From NCBI GenBank assembly GCA_964371405.1, contig CAYJLV010000002.1:124001-188000 (forward strand): a stretch of 64,000 bases of DNA. Reading direction: 5' to 3'. The notes below the pieces were generated by a model. It was not told where the DNA came from. It made no database searches and saw nothing but the letters and a program-made list of their open reading frames with translations. The translations under genes and the position numbers were made by a program. Source of the stretch: JAMHWF01 sp964371405. GTDB taxonomy: Bacteria; Pseudomonadota; Gammaproteobacteria; Burkholderiales; Burkholderiaceae_C. Every line of letters begins with the position of its first letter. The stretch's first letter is position 1. This document shows positions 1-8,202 of the stretch, piece after piece.

Positions 1-239
1 ACCAGACCCGGGCAGTGCGGCGTGCCGCGATTGACGCGCGATCGCATGCGCAGCGCGCGGTGCCAGCCGTGGACGACGGCGGGGCGCTGCTCGGCGGCCT
101 CGAACTCGGGCCGCCAGATCAGCGAGGCGTAGCCGAACAGCCACAAGTCGCCGCGGCCGCCCCAGCGCGCTCGTGCCTGGGCGAGCAGCGTGCGCGGGTC
201 GCGTGGCAACAATCGATCGTCCGCATTCACGAGCGGCAC
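1..239 (-). CDS. chaC: ChaC-like gamma-glutamylcyclotransferase (5' part only)
   Basis: The minus strand encodes the N-terminal 79 residues of a ChaC-family protein, and the gene runs off the left edge. ChaC enzymes cleave the gamma-glutamyl bond of glutathione to give 5-oxoproline and Cys-Gly in the cytoplasm. The family's substrate-binding signature near the N-terminus is visible as LFGYASLIW, followed by the typical HGWHRAL and SRVNRGTP segments. The start is one of two in-frame GTG codons, at 239 or 230; no ATG is suitably placed. It diverges from the OmpA-domain gene at 280. The family is clear, but function cannot be checked because the catalytic Glu lies outside the window. Confidence 0.8.
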   Translation of the reverse strand, partial: MPLVNADDRLLPRDPRTLLAQARARWGGRGDLWLFGYASLIWRPEFEAAEQRPAVVHGWHRALRMRSRVNRGTPHCPGL

Positions 240-279
240 TCTAGAATGAATCGGCGTGGGACGGGAGTGCGGCGACGCG

Positions 280-750
280 ATGTCGGATCAGAGCGACAGC
301 AGACCAGCGACCGGGTGGCGACGCGCCGCCGTTGTCATGGCGTTCGCGCTCGCGGCGCTCGCGGCCGGCCTGGCTTGGCTGCGCTCGCCGCCGCCGCCGC
401 CCGCGGCTGAGGCGGCTTCGGCCGCCGCCGCGCTGGGCGCGACGCCCGACGCCGTCGAGCGCATCTACTTCGACGCCGGCGCCGCGCTGCCGGCGCATGC
501 GGCGGAACTGCTCGAGCGCATCGCCGTCGCGGCGCGCAGCGGCGAGGCGGCGCTGCGCATCGTCGGCTACTACGAGGCCGGCCGCGACGAGGCCGGCAAC
601 GCGGCGCTCGCCGAGGAGCGGGCGCAGGCCGTGCGCCACGCACTCGAAGCCAACGGCGTTGCGCCGGCGCGCCTCGTCATTGCGCGCCCGGCCGCGGCCG
701 ACAGCACCAATCCGCGCGAAGGCCGCCGCGTCGAAGTGCTGCTGCAGTGA
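280..750 (+). CDS. Small membrane-anchored OmpA-like domain protein
   Basis: This 156-residue protein has a short cytoplasmic head, one hydrophobic segment at about residues 18-35, a Pro-rich linker of five prolines, and an OmpA-like peptidoglycan-binding domain over the rest. The IYFDAG start, the VGYYEAG strand, the helix with EERAQAVRHAL and the final REGRRVEVLL strand are typical of the fold. It probably sits in the inner membrane with the domain in the periplasm. The start is the ATG at 280; an upstream ATG at 256 would add eight residues and is less likely. It precedes edd but looks functionally unrelated to it. Confidence 0.7.
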   Translation: MSDQSDSRPATGWRRAAVVMAFALAALAAGLAWLRSPPPPPAAEAASAAAALGATPDAVERIYFDAGAALPAHAAELLERIAVAARSGEAALRIVGYYEAGRDEAGNAALAEERAQAVRHALEANGVAPARLVIARPAAADSTNPREGRRVEVLLQ

Positions 751-817
751 CCCTGCGCGCGACGCGGCGCACGCCGCGACGACAATCGGCGTTCGATCTC
801 CCGATCCGCCGGACCGC

Positions 818-2638
818 ATGCTGACGACCGTCGCCGACATCACGGCCCGCATCCGCGAGCGCAGCGCGCCGGCGCGTCGCGCCTACCTCGAGCGCGTCGC
901 TCGCATGGCCGAGCGACCGCGCGGCGCCGACCACATGGGTTGCGCCAATGTGGCGCACGCCTTCGCGGCGCTGCCGGCCAACGACAAGCTGCGCGTCGTC
1001 GTCGAGCGCGGGCCGCACTTGGGGCTGGTGACGGCCTACAACGACATGCTCTCGGCGCACCAGCCCTACGAGCCCTACCCGGCGCTGATCCGCGATGAGG
1101 CGCGGCGCCAGGGCGCGACGGCGCAGGTGGCGGGCGGCGTGCCGGCCATGTGCGACGGCGTCACGCAGGGCCTGCCCGGCATGGAGCTGAGCCTCTTTTC
1201 GCGCGACACGATCGCAATGGCGACGGCGATCGCGCTGACGCACGACGTGTTCGATGCAGCGCTGCTGCTCGGCGTGTGCGACAAGATCGTGCCGGGCCTG
1301 CTGATCGGCGCGCTGCACTTCGGCCACCTGCCGTGTGTCTTCGTGCCCGCCGGGCCGATGACCAGCGGCCTGTCCAACACCGCCAAGGCCCGCGTGCGCG
1401 AAGAGTTCGCGCAGGGCCGCGTCGGCCGCGACGAGCTGCTGAAGGCCGAGTCGGCTGCCTACCATGGCCCCGGCACCTGCACCTTCTACGGCACAGCCAA
1501 CAGCAACCAGATGCTGCTCGAGGCGATGGGGCTGCATGTGCCGGGCGCCGCGTTCGTGCATCCGCACGCCGAGCTGCGCGAAGCACTGACGCGCGAGGCG
1601 GTGCGCACGGCGCTGTCGATCGCACGACCGGCCGGCAGCCGCTTCCTGCCGATCGGCCGCCTCGTCGACGAGCGGACGATCGTCAATGCGATGGCGGCGC
1701 TGCTGGCGACCGGCGGCTCGACGAACCACCTGATCCATTGGGTCGCTGTCGCGCGCGCCGCCGGCATCGTGATCGACTGGACCGATTTCTCCGAGCTGTC
1801 GGCCGTGGTGCCGCTGCTCGCGCGCGTCTATCCGAACGGCGCGGCCGACGTGAACCAGTTCCAGGCCGCCGGCGGGCCGGCCTTCGTCCTGCGCGAACTG
1901 GCGGCGGCCGGGTTGCTGCATACCGATGTGGCAACTGTCGCCGAAGACGGGCTCGGCGCCTACGCGACGATGCCGAAGCTCGACGGCGACCGCCTGCGCT
2001 GGAGTGCGCTGCCTGCGGCCAGCGGCGACGCCGCGGTGCTGCGACCGGCGGCGTCCCCCTTCAGCCCGAGCGGCGGGCTGCGGCTGCTCACCGGCAACCT
2101 GGGGCGCGCCGTCATCAAGGTATCGGCCGTGCCCGAGTCGCGTCATGTCGTTGACGCGCCGGCGCTCGTCTTCGACAGCCAGACGGCGCTGCTGCAGGCG
2201 TTCCGCGCCGGCGCGCTGGAGCGCGACTTCGTCGCTGTCGTGCGCTTCCAGGGGCCGCGCGCCAACGGCATGCCCGAGTTGCACAAGCTCACACCGCCGC
2301 TGGCCGTGCTGCAGGACAAGGGCTGGCAGGTGGCACTCGTCACCGACGGGCGCATGAGCGGCGCTTCGGGCAAGGTGCCGGCAGCCATCCACGTCTGCCC
2401 CGAAGCGCTCGACGGCGGTGCGCTGGCGCGCGTGCGTGACGGCGACCGCATCCGGGTCGATGCGCGCAGCGGGGTGTTGCAGGCCCTCGTACCCGAGGCC
2501 GAGTGGGCGGCGCGCACGCCGGCCGCGATCACGCCGCAGGCGCTCGAGGCGAATGCTCACGACCTCGGCCGCGAGCTGTTCGCCGGGATGAGGCGCAACG
2601 TGCTGCCGGCCGAGCAGGGCGCCTGCACGTGGCTCTGA
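818..2638 (+). CDS. edd: Phosphogluconate dehydratase (6-phosphogluconate to KDPG)
   Basis: This is the first enzyme of the Entner-Doudoroff branch, which dehydrates 6-phosphogluconate to 2-keto-3-deoxy-6-phosphogluconate using a [4Fe-4S] cluster. It has 606 residues, the normal Edd length. Three cysteines in IlvD/Edd-family positions are visible: Cys154 in GVCDKIVPG, Cys221 in GTCTFYGTANSNQ, and Cys112 in MCDGVTQG. The C-terminal LVTDGRMSGASGKVP segment is also diagnostic. The ATG at 818 fits the usual N-terminus; the frame is open much further upstream only because of high GC. It lies 17 bp ahead of eda, so the two are almost certainly co-transcribed. Confidence 0.96.
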   Translation: MLTTVADITARIRERSAPARRAYLERVARMAERPRGADHMGCANVAHAFAALPANDKLRVVVERGPHLGLVTAYNDMLSAHQPYEPYPALIRDEARRQGATAQVAGGVPAMCDGVTQGLPGMELSLFSRDTIAMATAIALTHDVFDAALLLGVCDKIVPGLLIGALHFGHLPCVFVPAGPMTSGLSNTAKARVREEFAQGRVGRDELLKAESAAYHGPGTCTFYGTANSNQMLLEAMGLHVPGAAFVHPHAELREALTREAVRTALSIARPAGSRFLPIGRLVDERTIVNAMAALLATGGSTNHLIHWVAVARAAGIVIDWTDFSELSAVVPLLARVYPNGAADVNQFQAAGGPAFVLRELAAAGLLHTDVATVAEDGLGAYATMPKLDGDRLRWSALPAASGDAAVLRPAASPFSPSGGLRLLTGNLGRAVIKVSAVPESRHVVDAPALVFDSQTALLQAFRAGALERDFVAVVRFQGPRANGMPELHKLTPPLAVLQDKGWQVALVTDGRMSGASGKVPAAIHVCPEALDGGALARVRDGDRIRVDARSGVLQALVPEAEWAARTPAAITPQALEANAHDLGRELFAGMRRNVLPAEQGACTWL

Positions 2639-2655
2639 TTTCTCCTCGACACCCG

Positions 2656-3279
2656 ATGGACACGCTGGCACTCGCCGACCACGGCCCCGTCATTCCCGTC
2701 ATCGTGCTCGATCGTGTCGAGCAGGCCGTCCCGCTGGCCCAGGCGCTGGTCGCCGGCGGCGTGCGCGTGCTCGAAGTGACGCTGCGCACGCCGGTGGCGC
2801 TGCAGTGCATCGAGGCGATCGCCCGGGCCGTGCCGCAGGCCATCGTTGGCGCCGGCACGGTGCGCTCGGCGGCGGACGCGCAGGCGGCGCAGCGCGCCGG
2901 CAGTCGCTTCGCCGTCAGCCCCGGCTACACGCGCGCGATCGGCGCGGCCTGCCGCGACATCGGCCTGCCGCTGCTGCCCGGCGTCGCGACGGCGAGCGAA
3001 GTGCTCGAAGCGACGGCCGACGGTTACGCGTTCCTGAAGCTGTTCCCGGCGACGGCCGTCGGTGGCATCGCGCTGCTGAAGGCGCTGGCCGGGCCGTTCC
3101 CCGACGTGGCGTTCTGCCCGACCGGGGGCATCACGGCGCAGACGGCGCCCGGGTTCCTCGCGCTGCCCAACGTGCGCGTGTGCGGCGGCTCGTGGCTCAC
3201 GCCCGCCGACGCCGTCGCCGCGGGCGACTGGTCGCGCATCACGCGGCTGGCGCGCGAGGCGAGCGCGTTGCGAGCCTAA
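2656..3279 (+). CDS. eda: KDPG aldolase (2-keto-3-deoxy-6-phosphogluconate aldolase)
   Basis: Class I aldolase that splits KDPG into pyruvate and glyceraldehyde 3-phosphate, completing the pathway begun by Edd. It has 207 residues and one TIM-barrel domain. The Schiff-base lysine is Lys128 in FLKLFPA and the general acid/base is Glu40 in LEVTLRT; the phosphate-binding TGGI and GGSWL loops follow. The ATG at 2656 removes an upstream extension that overlaps edd. The stop overlaps the convergent gloA stop by 4 bp (3276-3279), so no terminator separates the two transcripts. Confidence 0.96.
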   Translation: MDTLALADHGPVIPVIVLDRVEQAVPLAQALVAGGVRVLEVTLRTPVALQCIEAIARAVPQAIVGAGTVRSAADAQAAQRAGSRFAVSPGYTRAIGAACRDIGLPLLPGVATASEVLEATADGYAFLKLFPATAVGGIALLKALAGPFPDVAFCPTGGITAQTAPGFLALPNVRVCGGSWLTPADAVAAGDWSRITRLAREASALRA

Positions 3280-3665
3280 CTTTCGGCGCGCTCGATCAAC
3301 TCGATCTTGTAGCCGTCGGGGTCGGTGACGAAGGCGATCATCGTCGTGCCGCCTGCCACCGGGCCGGCGTCGCGCGTCACGTTGCCGCCGGCTGCGCGGA
3401 TGCGCTCGCAGGCGGTGCGCGCGTCGGGCACCTGCAGCGCGATGTGGCCGTAGGCCGTGCCCATCTCGTAGCGGTCGACGCCGTGGTTCCAGGTCAGCTC
3501 GAGCTCGGCGTGCTCGGGGTTCGTGCCGTAGCCGACGAAGGCCAGCGAATACTTCTGCTCGGGCCGCTCGGTCGTGCGCAGCAGCTTCATGCCCATCACG
3601 CGGGTGTAGAAGTCGATCGAGCGCTGCAGGTCGCCGACGCGCAGCATGGTGTGGAGCAGTCTCAT
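3276..3665 (-). CDS. gloA: Lactoylglutathione lyase (glyoxalase I)
   Basis: Converts the hemithioacetal of methylglyoxal and glutathione to S-lactoylglutathione. The 129-residue length matches bacterial Ni-type GloA, and the four metal ligands are recognisable in context: the early LLHTML His, the Glu in AELELTWN, the His in YGHIAL and the late Glu in YKIELIE. The protein is two vicinal-oxygen-chelate beta-alpha modules. It lies 73 bp downstream of the GH94 gene on the same strand, so it may be read from that transcript. Detoxifying methylglyoxal is sensible next to sugar catabolism, but the link is inferred only from proximity. Confidence 0.95.
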   Translation of the reverse strand: MRLLHTMLRVGDLQRSIDFYTRVMGMKLLRTTERPEQKYSLAFVGYGTNPEHAELELTWNHGVDRYEMGTAYGHIALQVPDARTACERIRAAGGNVTRDAGPVAGGTTMIAFVTDPDGYKIELIERAES

Positions 3666-3738
3666 TTCGCGGCGGCCGGATCGAAGATCAGGCGGGTCGT
3701 GGTGTCGTGGGCATGGAGTGTGCCATCCGCGGCGAGGC

Positions 3739-6700
3739 TCAGCCGGGCTCGCCGACGAACACCGTCATCGCGCCGCCGCTGCGCGCAAGCTGCGCGAGCA
3801 GCACTTCCTTCGACAGGCGCGCCGCGCCGATGCGGTGCGGGTTGGCGTCGCGAGTGAACGCTGCCCGCTCGGCGCCGACCTCGACCGCCGTGACGCCGCA
3901 GCCGGCGCCGCGCACGCGATAGGTGACGACGACGGGGTGCTGCCAAAGTGTTGCCTCGACGCGCAGCCCGTCGAGCGCCGCCGGCAGCACGGGGTCGAGG
4001 ACGAGCGCGGCGGCCTCCCGGTCAAGGCCGAGCAGGCGGCGCACGATCAGGCCGAGCGCGATGCCGGCGCCGCTCGAGTAGACGCGCCAGCCGCCGTCGA
4101 GCGCGACGCTGCCGGCGGCGACGCAGCCGTATTCGGCGCTCGCCTGCGCACGGTCGCGGAACGCTGCGTCGGAGCTCGAGTAGTAGCAGTTGGCCTGACG
4201 CAGCGTGGCGCTCGGCACGATGCTCGCGATGCCGATCGGGTCGGCCTGGCACAGCGCACGCAAGAAGCCCCCGGCGTCGCCGACGTGCGCCAGCGCCTGC
4301 GCCCAGCGCAGGTGCGCGTGCATGTACATCAGGCCGATCTCGCGGCCGAAGAAGGTCGCGCTCTCGGCGCGCTGGAAGTGGCGCTGCAGCCCGCCGTGGT
4401 AGTCGAGCGGGCGGTCGAACAGGCGCAGGCCGTCGGGGCCGAGCAGGTGGCGCTCGATGAGCTGCAGGTGCTCGCGCGCCTGCGCCGGGCTGAACAGGTC
4501 TTCGGCGATGGCGTGGACCATCGCCAGCGCGCTGTAGCGCACGCCGGTCGCCGCGTCGCGCGGATGCAGCAGCCAGCGCACGCGCGTGGCGTCGCCGCCC
4601 TCGAACAGCGCATAGCCCGCGAGCACGCCGTCGACGACGAGCAGGCGCTGGAAGTCGCGGCGCACGGCATCGGCCTGCGCGACGAGGCGGGCCGCGTCGC
4701 GCTCGCGGCCGATCGAGCGCAGCGCGCACGCCAGCGTCACGAGCATGTGGTGGTGCAGCGTGACGGTCCAGGCGCTGCACATGTGTTCGCGCATCGCCGG
4801 GTCGGCCGGCTGCAGCGCGTCGTTCCAGTCGCCGTGGCCGTAGGCGGCGAGCGCGGTGCCGGCGACGGTGCGCCGCCCGATCAGCGCCAGCGCGCGCTGC
4901 GCGTGTTGCCACAGCGTCGGCCGCGCGCTGCGCGCCGTGAGACGCGGCTGATGGTAGGGCAGCGGTTCGTCGAGCACGCTCGCGTCGCCGGTCGCGAGCA
5001 GGTACTGCGCCAGCGCGAGCAGCGGCCAGAACACGATGTCGCCGTGCGAGTCGCCGGCGCGGATCGCGCGCTCGCGCTCGAAGAACATGAACCACTGCGG
5101 CCAGTCGCCGTCGCGGTTCTGCGCGCGCATCACTCGCAGCAGCAGGTCGCGCATCGGCTGCGGGCGGTCGGTCGCGAGCAGCAGCTCGACCGGGCCCTGG
5201 CAGACGTCGCGCGTGCCCCAGCCGCCGCCCGAGTACTGCTCGAGGCCGCGCGGCGACAGGTAGTGGACGAAGGCGTCGTGCGCGAACCAGGGCGCGATGT
5301 CGGCCAGCCGCGCCAGCGGCTCGGCCAGCGGGCTCGCTTGCGGCGCGGTGAGGCGCAGCACCGGTGCGAGCGTCGGCGTGTGCGCGTCGGCGGCAGGCCG
5401 CTCGGCGGACTCGTCGACCAGGCGGCCTTCGATGCGCAGCGAAAAGCGCCGCGTCGGCGCGGCGATGACGACGAGCACCGTCTCGCCGCGCGAGCGGCCG
5501 TCGGGGCAGAGCAGCTCGTCGCCGCCGACGCGTTCGAACGCACTGCCTGCCTGCGGCTCGATGCGAAACGAACCGCGCGGGAAGCGCTTCGCGAGCGCGC
5601 TGCCGCGCGGGGGCCGCAGCTCGATCGCGGCGCCGTCGCGCGACCAGCGCGCCGCGCCCTGCGTGATGCCGTCGTCGCCGTCGAGCGCGATGTGATGGCT
5701 CAGAAGCAGGCGCAGCGGCGCGCCGTCGGTCACGGCGATCTCGAGGCCCATCGTGCGCGGATCGGCGTGCGCGCGACTGAGCACTTCGAGCGTGCCGGCG
5801 GCGTGCCGGTAGATCCAGCGGCAGGCGTCGGGCGTCATCTCGAAGGCCGATGGAACATCGAGCAGTTGCCAGCGCCCCTCGATCTCGGCGAAGACGCGCA
5901 GGCCGTGCGAGCGTTGCAGCGCGAGATAGCCGCGCACCGTCGACAGCAGCCGGTTGATCGCAACGTGGCCCTGCGTCAGCATCGAATGGAAGCAGCCGGC
6001 CATCCACGCGGTGGAGGTGAGCGCGGTCTCGTCGGGCGTCAGGTGGCGGCCGCTGCGCAGCAGGTGGCCGTGCGGTCGCAGCACGGCGAGTTCCTTGGCG
6101 CGCAGCACGACGTGGCGGTCCTGGCCGTGGAAGAACGACATCAGGCGCCCCTGCGCGTCGGTCTCGACGTGGCGGTGCGGGGCGGCGCCGAACCAGGCGT
6201 CGAGCTCGCCCGGCCCGGCGTCGCGCGCCGCGAGCAGCGGCGCGCTCGCGAACAGCGAGGCAGCGGCCGGCAGCGAGGGTGCGCGCTCGTCGGCGTCGAA
6301 ATCGGGTGACCGTGCTTCGGGCAGCGCGAGCGTTTGCTCGACGCAGCGGAGATCGGCCGCCGACGTCGCAGTCGGATGATCGGCGACGAAGCAGCCGAAG
6401 AAGCCGAGCGTCGCGCTCTGCCCGGGCTCGAGCTGAAGCGGCGCGTCCTGGATCGCAACCATCGAATGCTCATGCTGCAGCCGCTCGCCGGGCAGGCCGC
6501 GAGCGAGGCCCGGCGGCGCCGCGCCGGTGCGGCCCGCGAGGCCGTGCAACTGCAGCGCGTCGGTGGAAAACGAGACACCGCGGCGCAGCGATCCGATCAG
6601 GCACCAGGGGTGGCGCCCCGCCGCGGCCTGGTTCTGGCGCGACGCGACGACCGTGCCGTGCTGCGGGTGCTGCAGCGGCGCGTGGTCGATGTACTGGCTG

Positions 6701-7143
6701 ACGTAGTACTCGTTGAGGCGCACGGCCGCCCACGGCGCCAGCGCGAGATCCTGCGCGTGGATCAGGTCGACGACGAAGGGCGCGGCGTCATCGTTGAGCA
6801 GCCGCAGGTGCCAGAACCATGCGGTCGCAGCGTCGGACGGCAGAAGGGCGATGTCGTAGACGAGGCCGCGCCACGAGCCGAGGCCGATGCGTGCGCCGCC
6901 GGCGTCACGCCAATGCGTCGGGCTGCGCGGACCGAGCAGCGGCGTCCACTCCCATCCGGCGTCCGACTGGCGGCGCAGGTAGACGTTGGCCGGCCCGCCT
7001 TCGAGCGCATTGCCGGCGAACAGGTTGATCGCGACATCGCCGCATTCCAGGCGGCGCAGCGCGCCGTGGCTGTGCAGCTCGACGCCGAGGCCGGATCGGC
7101 TGCGTCGGTGCAGCGGCAGGGGTTCGGACGGTGCGAATCGCAT
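3739..7143 (-). CDS. GH94 family phosphorylase, resembling 1,2-beta-oligoglucan phosphorylase
   Basis: This 1134-residue protein has an N-terminal beta-sandwich part and a C-terminal (alpha/alpha)6-barrel of the GH94 (old GT36) type. The catalytic signature YGHGDWNDAL is present, with the general acid Asp at about residue 772. The GGGWGTRDVCQGP loop and the AESATFFGREIGLMY segment also match the family. GH94 enzymes phosphorolyse beta-glucosidic bonds to release sugar 1-phosphate. The single-module length near 1100 residues is closer to sophorose-oligosaccharide phosphorylases than to cellobiose phosphorylase (about 800) or cyclic glucan synthase NdvB (about 2800). There is no signal peptide, so it should be cytoplasmic. 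Glucose 1-phosphate from it could feed the nearby Entner-Doudoroff genes. The exact linkage specificity is not visible. Confidence 0.8.
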   Translation of the reverse strand: MRFAPSEPLPLHRRSRSGLGVELHSHGALRRLECGDVAINLFAGNALEGGPANVYLRRQSDAGWEWTPLLGPRSPTHWRDAGGARIGLGSWRGLVYDIALLPSDAATAWFWHLRLLNDDAAPFVVDLIHAQDLALAPWAAVRLNEYYVSQYIDHAPLQHPQHGTVVASRQNQAAAGRHPWCLIGSLRRGVSFSTDALQLHGLAGRTGAAPPGLARGLPGERLQHEHSMVAIQDAPLQLEPGQSATLGFFGCFVADHPTATSAADLRCVEQTLALPEARSPDFDADERAPSLPAAASLFASAPLLAARDAGPGELDAWFGAAPHRHVETDAQGRLMSFFHGQDRHVVLRAKELAVLRPHGHLLRSGRHLTPDETALTSTAWMAGCFHSMLTQGHVAINRLLSTVRGYLALQRSHGLRVFAEIEGRWQLLDVPSAFEMTPDACRWIYRHAAGTLEVLSRAHADPRTMGLEIAVTDGAPLRLLLSHHIALDGDDGITQGAARWSRDGAAIELRPPRGSALAKRFPRGSFRIEPQAGSAFERVGGDELLCPDGRSRGETVLVVIAAPTRRFSLRIEGRLVDESAERPAADAHTPTLAPVLRLTAPQASPLAEPLARLADIAPWFAHDAFVHYLSPRGLEQYSGGGWGTRDVCQGPVELLLATDRPQPMRDLLLRVMRAQNRDGDWPQWFMFFERERAIRAGDSHGDIVFWPLLALAQYLLATGDASVLDEPLPYHQPRLTARSARPTLWQHAQRALALIGRRTVAGTALAAYGHGDWNDALQPADPAMREHMCSAWTVTLHHHMLVTLACALRSIGRERDAARLVAQADAVRRDFQRLLVVDGVLAGYALFEGGDATRVRWLLHPRDAATGVRYSALAMVHAIAEDLFSPAQAREHLQLIERHLLGPDGLRLFDRPLDYHGGLQRHFQRAESATFFGREIGLMYMHAHLRWAQALAHVGDAGGFLRALCQADPIGIASIVPSATLRQANCYYSSSDAAFRDRAQASAEYGCVAAGSVALDGGWRVYSSGAGIALGLIVRRLLGLDREAAALVLDPVLPAALDGLRVEATLWQHPVVVTYRVRGAGCGVTAVEVGAERAAFTRDANPHRIGAARLSKEVLLAQLARSGGAMTVFVGEPG

Positions 7144-7164
7144 CGGCGGCGGCGTGCCGGACGA

Positions 7165-7842
7165 CTACAGCAAGCCGGACTGCGCCGGCTCGGTCGGCTT
7201 CGCATCGAACTGGTCGACGGGCGCCAGCCGGACCAGCTCCAAAGCCTCGGTGGGGGTGCCGTGCAGCCAGCGGTCGACATCCGCCGGCTCGATGGGGACG
7301 ACGCTGCGCTTGTCCTGCCGGTCCGCGGCCCGCTTTGGATCCGGCTTGTGCATGCGCGACATCAGAGGGCAGGCATCGGCATTGAGGGTGAGCATGGTGT
7401 AGCTCTCGACGATCTCGCCCGTCGCCTTGTCGGCCCAGGTGTTCCAGAGCCCCGCGAGACCCCAAGGTGCGCCGTCGGCGCGCCTGAAGGTCCACCACAC
7501 GTTGCGGCCGGTCTCCCAGCACGGCTCGTCGAACGACAGCGCAGGGACGATACAGCGCTGGCTGCGCGCCCAGGGCTGCTTGTAGGCGGCCTTCGCTGCC
7601 AGGTCCTCGCTGCGCGCGTTGTGGGTCGAGTAGGCAAGCTTGTGCGATTCGGCGAACCAGGGAACGAGCCCCCACTGGCCGATGACGAGCTCGCGTGCAG
7701 GCGCGGTCGCTGCGATGGCGCGGCGGATGAACGCGCCGGGGCCGCGCGGAAACACGCCGCCGCCGCGCCACGGAGTGCGGCCACCGACGTGCCAACTGCT
7801 TTCGATCGCTGCGGCATCGGGCGACAGGTATCGGGTGCACAT
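7165..7842 (-). CDS. SRAP-domain abasic-site protein (YedK/HMCES family)
   Basis: SRAP proteins form a thiazolidine crosslink between Cys2 and abasic sites in single-stranded DNA, shielding them during replication. The protein begins MCTRYL, so the catalytic Cys becomes the N-terminal residue once Met is removed, and this fixes the start. The NARSED motif at about residues 74-79 and a late RMHKPDP segment carrying the conserved His are present. At 225 residues it has the standard length. It stops 21 bp before the GH94 start on the same strand. A strong 13-bp hairpin lies just upstream (7856-7888). Confidence 0.9.
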   Translation of the reverse strand: MCTRYLSPDAAAIESSWHVGGRTPWRGGGVFPRGPGAFIRRAIAATAPARELVIGQWGLVPWFAESHKLAYSTHNARSEDLAAKAAYKQPWARSQRCIVPALSFDEPCWETGRNVWWTFRRADGAPWGLAGLWNTWADKATGEIVESYTMLTLNADACPLMSRMHKPDPKRAADRQDKRSVVPIEPADVDRWLHGTPTEALELVRLAPVDQFDAKPTEPAQSGLL

Positions 7843-7855
7843 GGCCTTGAACGCA

Positions 7856-7888
7856 GAAGGCCCCGTAGTCTTGCGCTACGGGGCCTTC
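7856..7888 (-). terminator. Perfect 13-bp hairpin between the RM locus and the SRAP gene
   Basis: Arms at 7856-7868 and 7876-7888 pair perfectly around a 7-nt loop. No T-run follows on either strand, so it is not a textbook intrinsic terminator. It could end the minus-strand RM transcript whose last gene stops at 7975, or lie in the SRAP leader, since the SRAP start is only 13 nt further on. Confidence 0.5.
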
Positions 7889-7974
7889 GATATGCCGTGG
7901 CGGCGTGCAGTTTACTACCGAACAACTGCTATTGGGGCCAATGAGCACTGCTGCGTAGTTCTGCGGCAGTGTGC

Positions 7975-8202
7975 TCACACCCCCTCGATCACTCGCGCCA
8001 CGTCGCCCTGACACGCGGCGCACTTGCCCACCAGCAGCAAGTTGCCGCCTTTGATGGTGCCGGCGAAATGGGTGATCGTCACCTCGTGCCGGCATTGTCC
8101 GCACCAGACGTTGGCCAGCAGTCGCTGGCGGATGTCGGCGGGGATGGACACCCAGCGCTGGCGTGCGGGTCGGGTGAAGCTCGGGAGCGACTCAACGGTC
8201 AT
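7975..8202 (-). CDS. Small zinc-ribbon protein at the end of the RM operon
   Basis: This 75-residue protein has two CxxC pairs (CGQC at about residues 34-37 and CAAC at 61-64), consistent with one structural zinc. The N-terminal half is basic (FTRPARQRW), which would suit nucleic-acid binding. It overlaps the end of the AlbA_2 gene by 11 bp and shares its strand, so it belongs to the same transcript. I do not recognise a named family. An imperfect hairpin of about 34 bp (7943-7976) begins at its stop codon. Confidence 0.65.
   Translation of the reverse strand: MTVESLPSFTRPARQRWVSIPADIRQRLLANVWCGQCRHEVTITHFAGTIKGGNLLLVGKCAACQGDVARVIEGV

Noticed and set aside
332..817. Long N-terminal extension of edd
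   Set aside because: It overlaps the OmpA-domain gene, is Arg-rich, and Edd N-termini align from the ATG at 818.
3646..6309. Open frame of 887 codons on plus, opposite the GH94 gene
   Set aside because: It is antisense to a clear enzyme, is Arg/Ala-rich, and has no recognisable motif. High GC keeps antisense frames open.
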